Assembly (NCBI GenBank): GCA_005768755.1
Contig: VAFL01000003.1
Coordinates: 259,549-323,548 of the forward strand
Length of the DNA stretch: 64,000 nt
Direction of reading: 5' to 3'
DNA from: Paracoccus denitrificans
GTDB lineage: Bacteria; Pseudomonadota; Alphaproteobacteria; Rhodobacterales; Rhodobacteraceae
The notes under the pieces were generated by a model. It saw only the letters and a program-made list of their open reading frames with translations. It had not been told where the DNA came from and ran no database searches. The position numbers and the translations under genes are program-made. Shown here one piece after another: positions 16,234 through 24,180 of this stretch. Within the stretch, counting starts at the first letter, position 1, and every line of letters starts with the position of its first letter.

Positions 16234-17403
16234 ATGACCCCTGCCGCCCGCATCAACGCCGCAATCCACATTCTGGATGCGATTATTGCCGGGCAGCCGG
16301 CCGAACCCGCCCTGCTGGGCTGGGCGCGTAACAGCCGATTTGCCGGGTCGGGCGATCGCGCAGCGGTGCGCGATCTGGTGTTCGAGGCGTTGCGACGGCG
16401 TGACAGTCTTGCCGCACTGGGCGGGACGTTGAGTGGACGCGGACTTATGTTGGGGCTGCTGCGTTTACGTAACGAGGCACCCGAGTTGGTCTTCAATGGC
16501 GAGGGCCACGCCCCCGCGCCCCTTTCCGCCGAGGAGCTCTCGACAGGTGTAAGCGCGGACGAAGCCGACCAGATCAGCGATCTTCCCGACTGGATCTGGC
16601 CCGACTGGTCCGCTTCTCTTGGCCAGGATGCGATGGCAGCGGCGCACGTGATGCGCGCGCGCGCGCCCGTCTGGCTGCGGGTAAATCTGCGCCGCGCAGA
16701 TCCTTGCGTCGCGCAGGATGAACTGGCGAAAGACGGGATCGAGACCGAGGCGAATTGCGATCTGCCGTCTGCCCTGCGCGTCATCGCTGGAGAGCGTCGT
16801 ATCGCTGGCTCGACAGCCTATAAATCCGGCATGGTCGAGCTTCAGGATCTGTCCCCTCAACTTGCCTGTGCGGCGCTGCCATTGCTGCCTGGCGCAAGCG
16901 TTCTGGACTATTGCGCAGGCGGTGGCGGCAAGGCGCTGGCACTTGCCGCGAGAGAGAACATCATGCTGACTGCGCATGATATATCGGCTGCGAGAATGGC
17001 TGATCTGCCTGCCCGCGCAGCACGTGCCGGTGTTCAGATCGCAATGTCGCCGCCGCAGAAGCTGGGGCGCGACTATGACCTTGTTCTGATTGACGTGCCC
17101 TGCTCGGGATCGGGCACCTGGCGGCGCAGCCCGGATGCAAAATGGCGCCTGAACAGGACCGACCTGGATAAGCTTGTCGAAACCCAAGCAGCTATATTGC
17201 GCCAAGCTGCCCGGCTGGTCGCGCCGGGTGGTCGGCTTGCCTATATGACATGCTCGGTTCTAGATCGAGAGAACGACGACCAGATTACCGATTTTGTGGG
17301 CCAAACCCCAGAATTCATAGTCGAGAAGCGTGAAAACTGGCTGACACCCCACGGATCTGACGGGTTTTATCTTTCGCTGATGCTGAGGGCAGGGGCGCGT
17401 TAA
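16234..17403 (+). CDS. RsmB-like SAM-dependent RNA cytosine-C5 methyltransferase
   Basis: A 389-residue protein with an N-terminal NusB-like helical part (AARINAAIHILDAIIAG...) and a C-terminal Rossmann methyltransferase. SAM-binding motif I reads VLDYCAGGGGKALALAA. Motif IV is DVPCSGSGTW and motif VI is YMTCSVLDREN; these hold the two cysteines used for C5 methylation and product release. Family members modify rRNA or tRNA. The start at 16234 gives MTPAARINAA, matching relatives; an upstream ATG at 16195 would add 13 residues. Its stop overlaps a CtrA-like box that precedes cckA. Confidence 0.88.
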   Translation: MTPAARINAAIHILDAIIAGQPAEPALLGWARNSRFAGSGDRAAVRDLVFEALRRRDSLAALGGTLSGRGLMLGLLRLRNEAPELVFNGEGHAPAPLSAEELSTGVSADEADQISDLPDWIWPDWSASLGQDAMAAAHVMRARAPVWLRVNLRRADPCVAQDELAKDGIETEANCDLPSALRVIAGERRIAGSTAYKSGMVELQDLSPQLACAALPLLPGASVLDYCAGGGGKALALAARENIMLTAHDISAARMADLPARAARAGVQIAMSPPQKLGRDYDLVLIDVPCSGSGTWRRSPDAKWRLNRTDLDKLVETQAAILRQAARLVAPGGRLAYMTCSVLDRENDDQITDFVGQTPEFIVEKRENWLTPHGSDGFYLSLMLRAGAR

Positions 17404-17414
17404 CGTTTTGTTAA
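17400..17414. promoter_or_regulatory. CtrA-like box upstream of cckA
   Basis: TTAACGTTTTGTTAA fits the CtrA consensus TTAA-N7-TTAA exactly. It lies 48 bases before the cckA start, and its first half overlaps the stop codon of the methyltransferase gene. CckA is the kinase that feeds phosphate to CtrA, so a feedback loop would make sense. Confidence 0.5.
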
Positions 17415-17462
17415 GGTCTAGCGCCTATCCCAGTTGTCAGCTGCAGGTGCGGGGCGCAGGAG

Positions 17463-19495
17463 ATGAGAAGATTGCTGCAGCATTGGCCAAGCCAGATCGG
17501 GCTTTGGGTGCCCTTGCTGGTGCTGCCTATGGTAGTTGTGGATATCTGGCTGCATGTGTCGGGGCATGAAATAAAGCTCGGCTCGACCCTTTCGCTGGCA
17601 TTCGCAATGGCCCTGTTCGGCTGGTATTTTCTAGGTGCCGGCATTGCGATGGCGCATGCGCGGGACGGGGTGGCCCGCCGCGCCCAGCTGAACAGGCTGA
17701 AGCCCGTGATAGCTGCAGCAAAGTCTGCGGAATGGGCGGTCGATTCTGATGGTCTGGTGCTGGCACAATCGGAAACGGCACTGGATCGCTGGGGCGATTA
17801 TGTCGGGCGACCACTTTCGCAGATACTCGCCGGAAAGATCGCCGATGCAAAGGGCGAGGCGGCGCGACTTGTCGCCCGGACCCTGCGTCATGGCAAGGTG
17901 GATATTTCACTGCCCGAAGGCGACTTGCTTCGGGCCGAACGCCGCGGCACCAAACTGGTGCAACTGTCCTTTCTGCCGCGCGATTCCGTGTCGGTCGTCG
18001 TCGCGGACCCAATGGACTATGACGGTCTGCCGATCGCCGTGCTGCGATTGGCGGCAGATGGAACGATCCTTCGTGCAAATCCCGCCGCGCTCCCTTACTG
18101 CGGGGGCGAGGTGACGGGTCTGCATGTGTCGAAACTGCTCGACGGATTGGGGCGACCCTTCGATGACTGGCTGGCTGAGGCGCTGCAATCGCAGATACCA
18201 TTGCCCCCGGAAGTTCTGCGGGCAACGAAGGCCGGGCAGGACAGATTCATCCAGGTCTCGCTGCACGCGGAAACGGGTGATGCCGACCGGTTGATTGCCG
18301 TGCTATCAGATGCGCGCGCCCTGAAGACACTGGAGGCGCAATTCGTCCAAAGCCAGAAAATGCAGGCCGTTGGTCAGCTGGCTGGCGGCATTGCACATGA
18401 TTTCAACAACCTGCTGACCGCGATCAGCGGGCATTGCGACCTTCTGATGCTGCGCCATGACAAGGGTGATCCTGATTACGCCGATCTCGATCAGATCAGT
18501 CAGAATGCCAATCGCGCGGCAAACCTTGTCAGTCATCTTCTGGCTTTCTCGCGCAAGCAGACGCTGAAACCGCAACAACTGGATTTGCGCGATACCATCG
18601 CCGACCTATCGCATCTACTGAATCGGTTGGTGGGCGAGAAAATTGTGCTGGAATTTCGTCACGACCCAAAGCTCGATCCGGTTCGCGCAGATCGCGGCAA
18701 GATCGAGCAGGTGATCATGAATCTCGTCGTGAATGCGCGCGACGCAATGGCAGAGGGCGGGCGGATCGATATCACCACCCAGAATGTCGTATTCGACACG
18801 CCCCAGCTTCACGCGCGTTTCGCGGTTCCACCGGGTCGCTATGTCAAGGTGGCGGTCACCGATCAGGGGCATGGCATCGCGGCAGACGTGCTGAGCAAGA
18901 TATTCGAGCCGTTCTTCACGACCAAGCGCGTGGGCGAGGGAACAGGCCTGGGATTGTCCACCGCATACGGTATCGTCAAGCAGACAGGGGGTTATATCCT
19001 GGTGACAGCGTCGTGGGTGAAGGCACAACCTTTACGATCTATCTGCCGGTTCACTTTGGCGCCGATGCTTCGGTCGAAGAACCCGCGCAAAAGGCAGCGC
19101 CGGTTAAAATGACCTCAAGCGCCGATCAGCAGGTCCTTCTGGTCGAGGACGAGGATCCGGTTCGGGCCTTCGCCAGCCGCGCGCTGAAACTGCGCGGCTA
19201 TCAGGTCATCGAGGCGTCGTCGGGAGAGCAGGCCTTGTCGCTGCTGACCGATGACCGGTTGAAGATCGACCTTTTCGTGTCTGATGTCGTGATGCCGGGA
19301 TTGGACGGTGTCAGTTGGGTCCGGCATGCGTTGAAGGACCGTCCGGGCACCGGCGTCATATTCATGTCCGGTTATACGGAAGACGTGTTCGAAGACGGCC
19401 GCAATCCGATAGACGGCGCGTCATTCCTTCAGAAACCGTTTTCGCTGACTGATCTGATTGCCGCGGTCGGGACGAAACTGGATCGCGCGCCCTAG
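17463..19495 (+). pseudogene. cckA: Hybrid histidine kinase CckA, broken by a one-base frameshift
   Basis: Two overlapping frames together encode a CckA-type kinase. Frame 1 (17463 to about 19004) has two N-terminal membrane helices (about 10-31 and 43-64), PAS-like sequence, the H-box GQLAGGIAHDFNNLLTA (His312), N-box NLVVNARDAM, and G-boxes GHGIA and GEGTGLGLSTAYGIVKQTGG. After YILV the frame is lost; it would stop at 19112. Frame 3 resumes at about 19004 with DS, then VGEGTTFTIYLP and a receiver domain (LLVEDEDPVRAFASRALKLRG, phospho-Asp in FVSDVVMPG at 19283, FLQKPF). Adding one G at 19002-19004 (GTGAC to GTGGAC) restores a 677-residue protein. Either a sequencing indel or a real mutation that would separate the kinase from the receiver. 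Confidence 0.88.
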
Positions 19496-20064
19496 CCGAG
19501 GCGCGCGTAAAGCGAAATATCGTCGCGCAAGGTGTCTCGCAATGCGCTTTCTGTATGGGGTGACAGCGTCACATCGGCGGCGGGTGGTACGTTAATGCGG
19601 GGCAGAACCACTTCACAGCCAAGCCGGTCATCCAGGAATTCCGTGAAGGCGTCGATGTCTTCATAACGAAAGACCCTGTCGATCAGCGGCTTTGCACCAC
19701 CCAGGAATGCGGACTGCGATCCGATACCCTTCGTCACCGAACCGGGGGATGCCAGGTAGCGGTTCACGAAATCCTCGAACCGCTCGTCAGGCCGGGCTTC
19801 ATCGTCGCGCAGATGAAAGCGGTACCAGCTGCGCAACCATTCGACAGGCTCGCGCATCAGTGCGACGGTCGTGAACTCCTCGGCCGCGATCTCGCCCAGC
19901 CAGGGCAGGATATGGCGCTGGAAACGCGCTGCGTCGACATGTTTCATTTCGGGTGGATGCTGTACGGCAAGACTGGCCAACGGTTCCAAAGCCACCTCGA
20001 TCGCTGTCGAGCCAGCCTTGGGGGTGGCCAGAAAAACCAACCTTTCGTCCCAGAAAATCAGCAT
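19492..20064 (-). CDS. Sulfotransferase-fold protein
   Basis: A 190-residue protein with a PAPS-type loop near the start (FLATPKAGSTAIE, residues 11-23) and a second motif LMREPVEWLRSWYRF (about 69-83), the order and spacing of sulfotransferase family 2. It is shorter than most family members, so the acceptor domain is small; acceptor unknown. Its stop overlaps the cckA stop by 4 bases (convergent). It is divergent from recA, with 202 bases between the two starts. Confidence 0.65.
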   Translation of the reverse strand: MLIFWDERLVFLATPKAGSTAIEVALEPLASLAVQHPPEMKHVDAARFQRHILPWLGEIAAEEFTTVALMREPVEWLRSWYRFHLRDDEARPDERFEDFVNRYLASPGSVTKGIGSQSAFLGGAKPLIDRVFRYEDIDAFTEFLDDRLGCEVVLPRINVPPAADVTLSPHTESALRDTLRDDISLYARLG

Positions 20065-20190
20065 TCAGTCGCCTCCACTGGATTGGCGGCGGAACTACGC
20101 CCTCAAACCGACGGTGTAAACCGTTGGTTAAGCATTTCCTGCTAGCCAGAAGCCTAACCCGCTTGCCAGAACGGCAATGGTGACGTATGA

Positions 20191-20205
20191 GAACATTAAC
20201 AGAAC
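20191..20205 (+). promoter_or_regulatory. LexA (SOS) box upstream of recA
   Basis: GAACATTAACAGAAC matches the alphaproteobacterial LexA site GAAC-N7-GAAC exactly. It lies 62 bases before the recA start. A third GAAC follows at 20208. It predicts LexA-controlled induction of recA on DNA damage. Confidence 0.85.
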
Positions 20206-20266
20206 ATGAACCTCCGCCGATTGAGCAGTGGCGCCGGTTCTGACATAAGAGCTGGGAGTAGGCAGG

Positions 20267-21325
20267 ATGAGCGACACGAATATGGACAAGAAATCGGCCG
20301 ACAAGCAGAAGGCGCTCGACAGCGCGCTGGCGCAGATCGAACGGCAGTTCGGCAAGGGCTCGATCATGAAGCTGGGTGCCGAGAATCCCGTGACCGAGAT
20401 CGAAGCGACTTCGACCGGTTCACTGGGGCTGGACATTGCGCTTGGTATCGGCGGTCTGCCCAAGGGGCGCATTATTGAAATCTACGGGCCGGAAAGCTCT
20501 GGTAAGACGACCCTGACGCTGCACTGCATCGCGGAAGAACAGAAGAAGGGCGGCGTATGTGCCTTTGTCGACGCGGAACATGCGCTTGATCCGCATTATG
20601 CCCGGAAGCTGGGCGTCAATCTGGACGAATTGCTGATCTCGCAGCCCGACACGGGCGAGCAGGCGCTGGAAATCGTCGATACGCTGGTGCGCTCGGGTGC
20701 TGTCAGCATGGTGGTGGTCGACTCTGTCGCGGCCCTGACCCCAAAATCAGAGATCGAGGGCGATATGGGCGATCATCAGGTCGGCGCGCAGGCCCGACTG
20801 ATGAGCCAGGCGATGCGCAAGCTGACGGCGTCCATCGGGCGATCGAATTGCATGGTAGTTTTCATCAACCAGATTCGCATGAAGATCGGCGTCATGTTCG
20901 GCAGCCCTGAAACGACGTCGGGCGGCAATGCGCTGAAGTTCTATGCTTCGGTGCGTCTGGATATCCGTCGCATCGGCTCGATCAAGGATCGCGATGAAGT
21001 CGTGGGCAACAGCACGCGCGTGAAAGTGGTGAAGAACAAGGTGGCCCCGCCGTTCAGGCAGGTCGAGTTCGACATCATGTATGGCGAAGGGATATCGAAG
21101 CGCGGTGAACTGATCGATCTTGGCGTCAAGGCTGGGGTCGTCGAAAAATCCGGTGCCTGGTACTCTTATGGTGATGAGCGGATCGGTCAGGGTCGCGAAA
21201 ATGCCAAGCAATTCCTGAAGGACAATCCGGCCATGGCGCTGGATATCGAGGACAAAATTCGCGCGAGCCACGGACTTGAGTTCGAGACGATGGAAGGCGA
21301 CTCGGAAGTGCTGTCCGAGGAGTGA
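20267..21325 (+). CDS. recA: Recombinase RecA
   Basis: A 352-residue RecA of normal length. It forms filaments on single-stranded DNA for homologous recombination and triggers LexA self-cleavage. Walker A is GPESSGKTT, the MAW-type region reads EIYGPESSGKTTLTLHCIAE, and the L2 loop (NQIRMKIGVMFGSPETTSGGNALKFYAS) is intact. It has an acidic C-terminal tail (EGDSEVLSEE). Start ATG 20267 has AGG/GGAG upstream. It is transcribed alone: a LexA box lies in front and an intrinsic terminator behind. Confidence 0.98.
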   Translation: MSDTNMDKKSADKQKALDSALAQIERQFGKGSIMKLGAENPVTEIEATSTGSLGLDIALGIGGLPKGRIIEIYGPESSGKTTLTLHCIAEEQKKGGVCAFVDAEHALDPHYARKLGVNLDELLISQPDTGEQALEIVDTLVRSGAVSMVVVDSVAALTPKSEIEGDMGDHQVGAQARLMSQAMRKLTASIGRSNCMVVFINQIRMKIGVMFGSPETTSGGNALKFYASVRLDIRRIGSIKDRDEVVGNSTRVKVVKNKVAPPFRQVEFDIMYGEGISKRGELIDLGVKAGVVEKSGAWYSYGDERIGQGRENAKQFLKDNPAMALDIEDKIRASHGLEFETMEGDSEVLSEE

Positions 21326-21367
21326 GGCATTGTTTCGCCTTTAATTGGCGAATTGATGAACTTGATC

Positions 21368-21398
21368 GGGGCCGGTGCAAATATGCGCCGGCCCTTTT
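21368..21398 (+). terminator. Intrinsic terminator after recA
   Basis: GGGGCCGGTGCA (21368-21379) pairs with TGCGCCGGCCC (21384-21394) with one G-U, followed by TTTT. It lies 43 bases after the recA stop. Confidence 0.85.
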
Positions 21399-21709
21399 GC
21401 CTGTTTTCAGAGGTCACACAGTAACGCCTGATCAGGCAGGTGCTGTCTGTTGCAGCGCCTGGACATGGGGTCGCAATGGTCAAATTGCGTGGAACGGCAC
21501 CCGGCAAACCGACGGCCTGACTGTGGGATGGCCAGGCCTGAGCATGGTCAGACCCTAAAAGACGAATGCCTGTTCAAATCAGTCGGGATTGAAGCTCCGT
21601 CCCAAATCTGCCTATCCTGCTGGGTAAATATGGACATATGGCTGGGCTGACAAAATCGTGCTGTGTAAAGCCGAGTGTCGCAGCGGCCGACCGACAGCGG
21701 AGCATGCCG
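21399..21709. other. Non-coding gap before the imelysin gene
   Basis: About 310 bases between the recA terminator and the imelysin start. Short open frames exist, but none has a ribosome-binding site or recognisable protein features. There is no clear promoter, Fur/Irr-type box or repeat that I could find. Confidence 0.5.
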
Positions 21710-22696
21710 ATGCACATCCGATCATTCGTGATTGCCGCCATGTTGTTGGTGCCGGGCAAAATCGCATTTGCCGACGTCGCAGACGTTGCGCAGGACGTGC
21801 TGCGCCCGGCTTACGCGCATTTCGCGGAATCTGCTGCGGCGTTGGCGGCGGCGGCTGAAGAGGACTGCTCGGTCGCGGCACTGGTCGAGCCATATCAGCA
21901 GGCCTGGGACGCCTGGGCCGCCATTGATTACTTCAAGCTTGGCCCCGTGGAACAGGATGGTCGAGCATTGCAGATCAGTTTCTGGCCCGACAAGAAATCT
22001 TCGGGCCAGCGTGCGCAGCAGGGAATGGCGGACGCCAATGCGGCGGTCATTGATGACCCGGCGCAATTCGCGACGATCTCGGTCGCCGCGCGCGGACTTT
22101 CCGGGTTGGAGCGGCTGCTTTATCAACCAATGATCCAGGCGGATGAGGACGTCCTGTGCCGGATGCGGCGAACCACCGCAGCCGATCTGGCACGGACTGC
22201 CAGTGAAATCGATGCGAACTGGCCAGGGTTCGAGACGGTTTTGACCACGGCGGGCAGCGCGGATAACACGCGTTACCTGTCAGCCGCAGAGGCGCAACAG
22301 GCCATCTATACCCAGTTGGTCACGGGACTGGATTATGTCGCTGAAACCCGGCTGGGACGACCCATAGGCACTGCTGAAAAGCCCCGGCCAGAGGCAGCTG
22401 AGGCCCGCGCTGCCGGGCGCAGCCTGCGCAATGTCACCATCTCGTTGACCGGCCTGCGCGATCTTGCGATGGCGCTTCATCCCTCGGCAGATAAGGCCCG
22501 CGATTCCTTGGATAGCGCCATTCGTCTGTCACAAGAGTTGGACGATCCTGTCTTTGATGGTTTGGGCAACCCGGAAGGCCACGCGCGCATCATGGACTTG
22601 AAGCGTGCCGTTCTGACGGCCAAGCGGACGGTCGAGAGCGATATCGGATCAGAGCTTGGCCTGACGGTTGGGTTTAATTCGCAGGACGGGGATTGA
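21710..22696 (+). CDS. Imelysin family periplasmic protein
   Basis: A 328-residue protein with a Sec signal (about 20 residues, IRSFVIAAMLLVPGKIAFA). The mature part is mostly alpha-helical with the imelysin layout: an N-terminal helix bundle (VAQDVLRPAYAHFAESAAAL), RGLSGLERLLYQP, and C-terminal bundle (RSLRNVTISLTGLRDLAMAL). Imelysins (IrpA, EfeO relatives) are iron-linked envelope proteins. The family motif G-x-H-x-x-E reads GLSGLE here, so the His is missing. Start 21710 has GGAG seven bases upstream; an ATG at 21704 is too close to it. The stop overlaps the DUF1513 start, so the two are coupled. Confidence 0.85.
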   Translation: MHIRSFVIAAMLLVPGKIAFADVADVAQDVLRPAYAHFAESAAALAAAAEEDCSVAALVEPYQQAWDAWAAIDYFKLGPVEQDGRALQISFWPDKKSSGQRAQQGMADANAAVIDDPAQFATISVAARGLSGLERLLYQPMIQADEDVLCRMRRTTAADLARTASEIDANWPGFETVLTTAGSADNTRYLSAAEAQQAIYTQLVTGLDYVAETRLGRPIGTAEKPRPEAAEARAAGRSLRNVTISLTGLRDLAMALHPSADKARDSLDSAIRLSQELDDPVFDGLGNPEGHARIMDLKRAVLTAKRTVESDIGSELGLTVGFNSQDGD

Positions 22697-23769
22697 TGGC
22701 AAATCGCAGGACCTTGTTGAAAGGGCTGGCGGCGGCCGCCGTTTTGCCAGTGCGCGGTTGGGCTGCCGTGGGGCAACCGCTGTGGGTGGCGGCTGCGAGA
22801 CGGACAGATGGCAGCCATGCGCTGCATGGAATTGATGCGGCAGCCGGCATTGTCTTTTCCGTCGCGCTACCTGACCGTGGCCATGCTGCCGCAGCCCATC
22901 CCTATCGGGCGGAAGTCGTGGCATTTGCCCGCAGACCGGGCACGTTCGGTCTTGTCATAGACTGCCGGGACGGCCGCGTGGTCCACCGCCTTAGCCCGCC
23001 GGAAGGCCGGCAATTCAACGGACATGGCGCGTTTTCCGCCGATGGCACACGGCTTTACACGTCAGAGGTGTTGGCCGAAAGCTCTGCCGGGCGGGTCGGC
23101 GTTTGGGACGTGCGGGCTGGCTATCACCGTCTTGGCGAATGGGACAGCCTTGGCATTGGCCCGCACGAGTTGCGCTTGCTGCCTGATGGGAATCTGGTCA
23201 TCGCAAACGGTGGAATTCAGACCGATCCAACTGACAGGACGCCGTTGAACCTGGATCGGATGCAGCCAAACCTGGCCATTCTGGACGGCGAAGGTCATGA
23301 GGTTCTGGTTCGCAGACTTGGTCCGGACCTGTCGCAGAATTCGATCCGTCATCTGGCGTTGTTGCCGGGCGGGGTCGGCTTTGCCATGCAATGGCAGGGT
23401 GATCCCGTTGATCCGGTGCCACTGCTGGGAATTGCGTCGGCGGGCGGCCCATTGGCGGCGCATGCCCCCGCCGCCGCTGATGCGTTTGCGATGAAAGGTT
23501 ATGCCGGGTCGATCGCGGCGACCGACGGGATGATCGCCATTACCTCGCCTGTGGGCGGTGTGGCGATGATCCATGACGGGCAGGGCGCGCATCTGGCCAC
23601 CCTGCGCCGCGCTGACATCTGCGGCGCCGCCGTCCGCGACGAGGCGACATTTGCATTCACAGATGGCGCAGGCGCGATCTGGGCCGCTGATCCGGACGGA
23701 TTGAAGCTGTTGGCGCGCCATAACCTGTCCTGGGACAATCATCTGGTGCGGATTGCGCAGGAAGGCTAG
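22696..23769 (+). CDS. DUF1513 exported protein
   Basis: A 357-residue protein beginning MANRRTLLKGLAAAAVLPVRGWA, a twin-arginine type signal. The rest has the DUF1513 pattern of beta-propeller-like blades: HPYRAEVVAFARRPGTF, GHGAFSADGTRLYTSE, IGPHELRLLPDG..VIANGGI, and SIRHLALLPGG. DUF1513 genes regularly accompany imelysin genes, often with a di-haem oxidoreductase, and the group is thought to act in periplasmic iron or metal handling. The ATG overlaps the imelysin TGA (TGATG). Its stop overlaps the convergent CsbD-like gene by 4 bases. Confidence 0.87.
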   Translation: MANRRTLLKGLAAAAVLPVRGWAAVGQPLWVAAARRTDGSHALHGIDAAAGIVFSVALPDRGHAAAAHPYRAEVVAFARRPGTFGLVIDCRDGRVVHRLSPPEGRQFNGHGAFSADGTRLYTSEVLAESSAGRVGVWDVRAGYHRLGEWDSLGIGPHELRLLPDGNLVIANGGIQTDPTDRTPLNLDRMQPNLAILDGEGHEVLVRRLGPDLSQNSIRHLALLPGGVGFAMQWQGDPVDPVPLLGIASAGGPLAAHAPAAADAFAMKGYAGSIAATDGMIAITSPVGGVAMIHDGQGAHLATLRRADICGAAVRDEATFAFTDGAGAIWAADPDGLKLLARHNLSWDNHLVRIAQEG

Positions 23770-24110
23770 CCGGTCTCTCCATCTTCGCCATCTTCATCAT
23801 CGTCGCCAAAGCGGGCGTCATCGTCATACTCGTCCTCGCCTTCACCGACATATTTGGACGAATTCCGGATCGAGATATTGTCGTGGCTTTCGTCCATCAC
23901 GACATCGGCGGGAATTTCGCCCTGCAGCCATTCACGCACCTCGGCGCGGGCTTCTTCGGCCTCCAGCCCTTCGATTTCGGCGATGTAGCGCAGGAAAGCG
24001 CGCTGATCCCCGTCGATCTCGTCCAGATCGGCGTCATCAGCCGACGGCCAGCGGTCCATGATCGCCTCGTAAAAGGCTGACCAATTCTCGGCGACGTGAT
24101 GCCATTTCAT
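23766..24110 (-). CDS. Small acidic protein with CsbD-like N-terminal half
   Basis: A 114-residue protein. The first half (WHHVAENWSAFYEAIMDRWP, then DDADLDEIDGDQRAFLRYI and EARAEVREWL) follows the CsbD-like pattern of stress proteins (W..I..NW..F.....W....DD.DL..I.G). The C-terminal 30 residues are almost entirely Asp, Glu and Gly. Start 24110 has AAGGAG seven bases upstream. It lies between the DUF1513 gene (convergent) and the YejA-type gene start of transcription (same strand, 70 bases downstream of that gene's stop), and could be co-transcribed with the latter. Function is unknown. Confidence 0.6.
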   Translation of the reverse strand: MKWHHVAENWSAFYEAIMDRWPSADDADLDEIDGDQRAFLRYIAEIEGLEAEEARAEVREWLQGEIPADVVMDESHDNISIRNSSKYVGEGEDEYDDDARFGDDDEDGEDGETG

Positions 24111-24180
24111 GTGCAACTCCTTGAATGAAGGGGCGGACCTTCGGACTTTTGTCGAAACACCAAGATCGGCTGGTAGTTCC

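Noticed and set aside
21399..21709. Short open frames between recA and the imelysin gene as remnants of the missing di-haem oxidoreductase
   Set aside because: No CxxCH haem motif or other family sequence in any frame.
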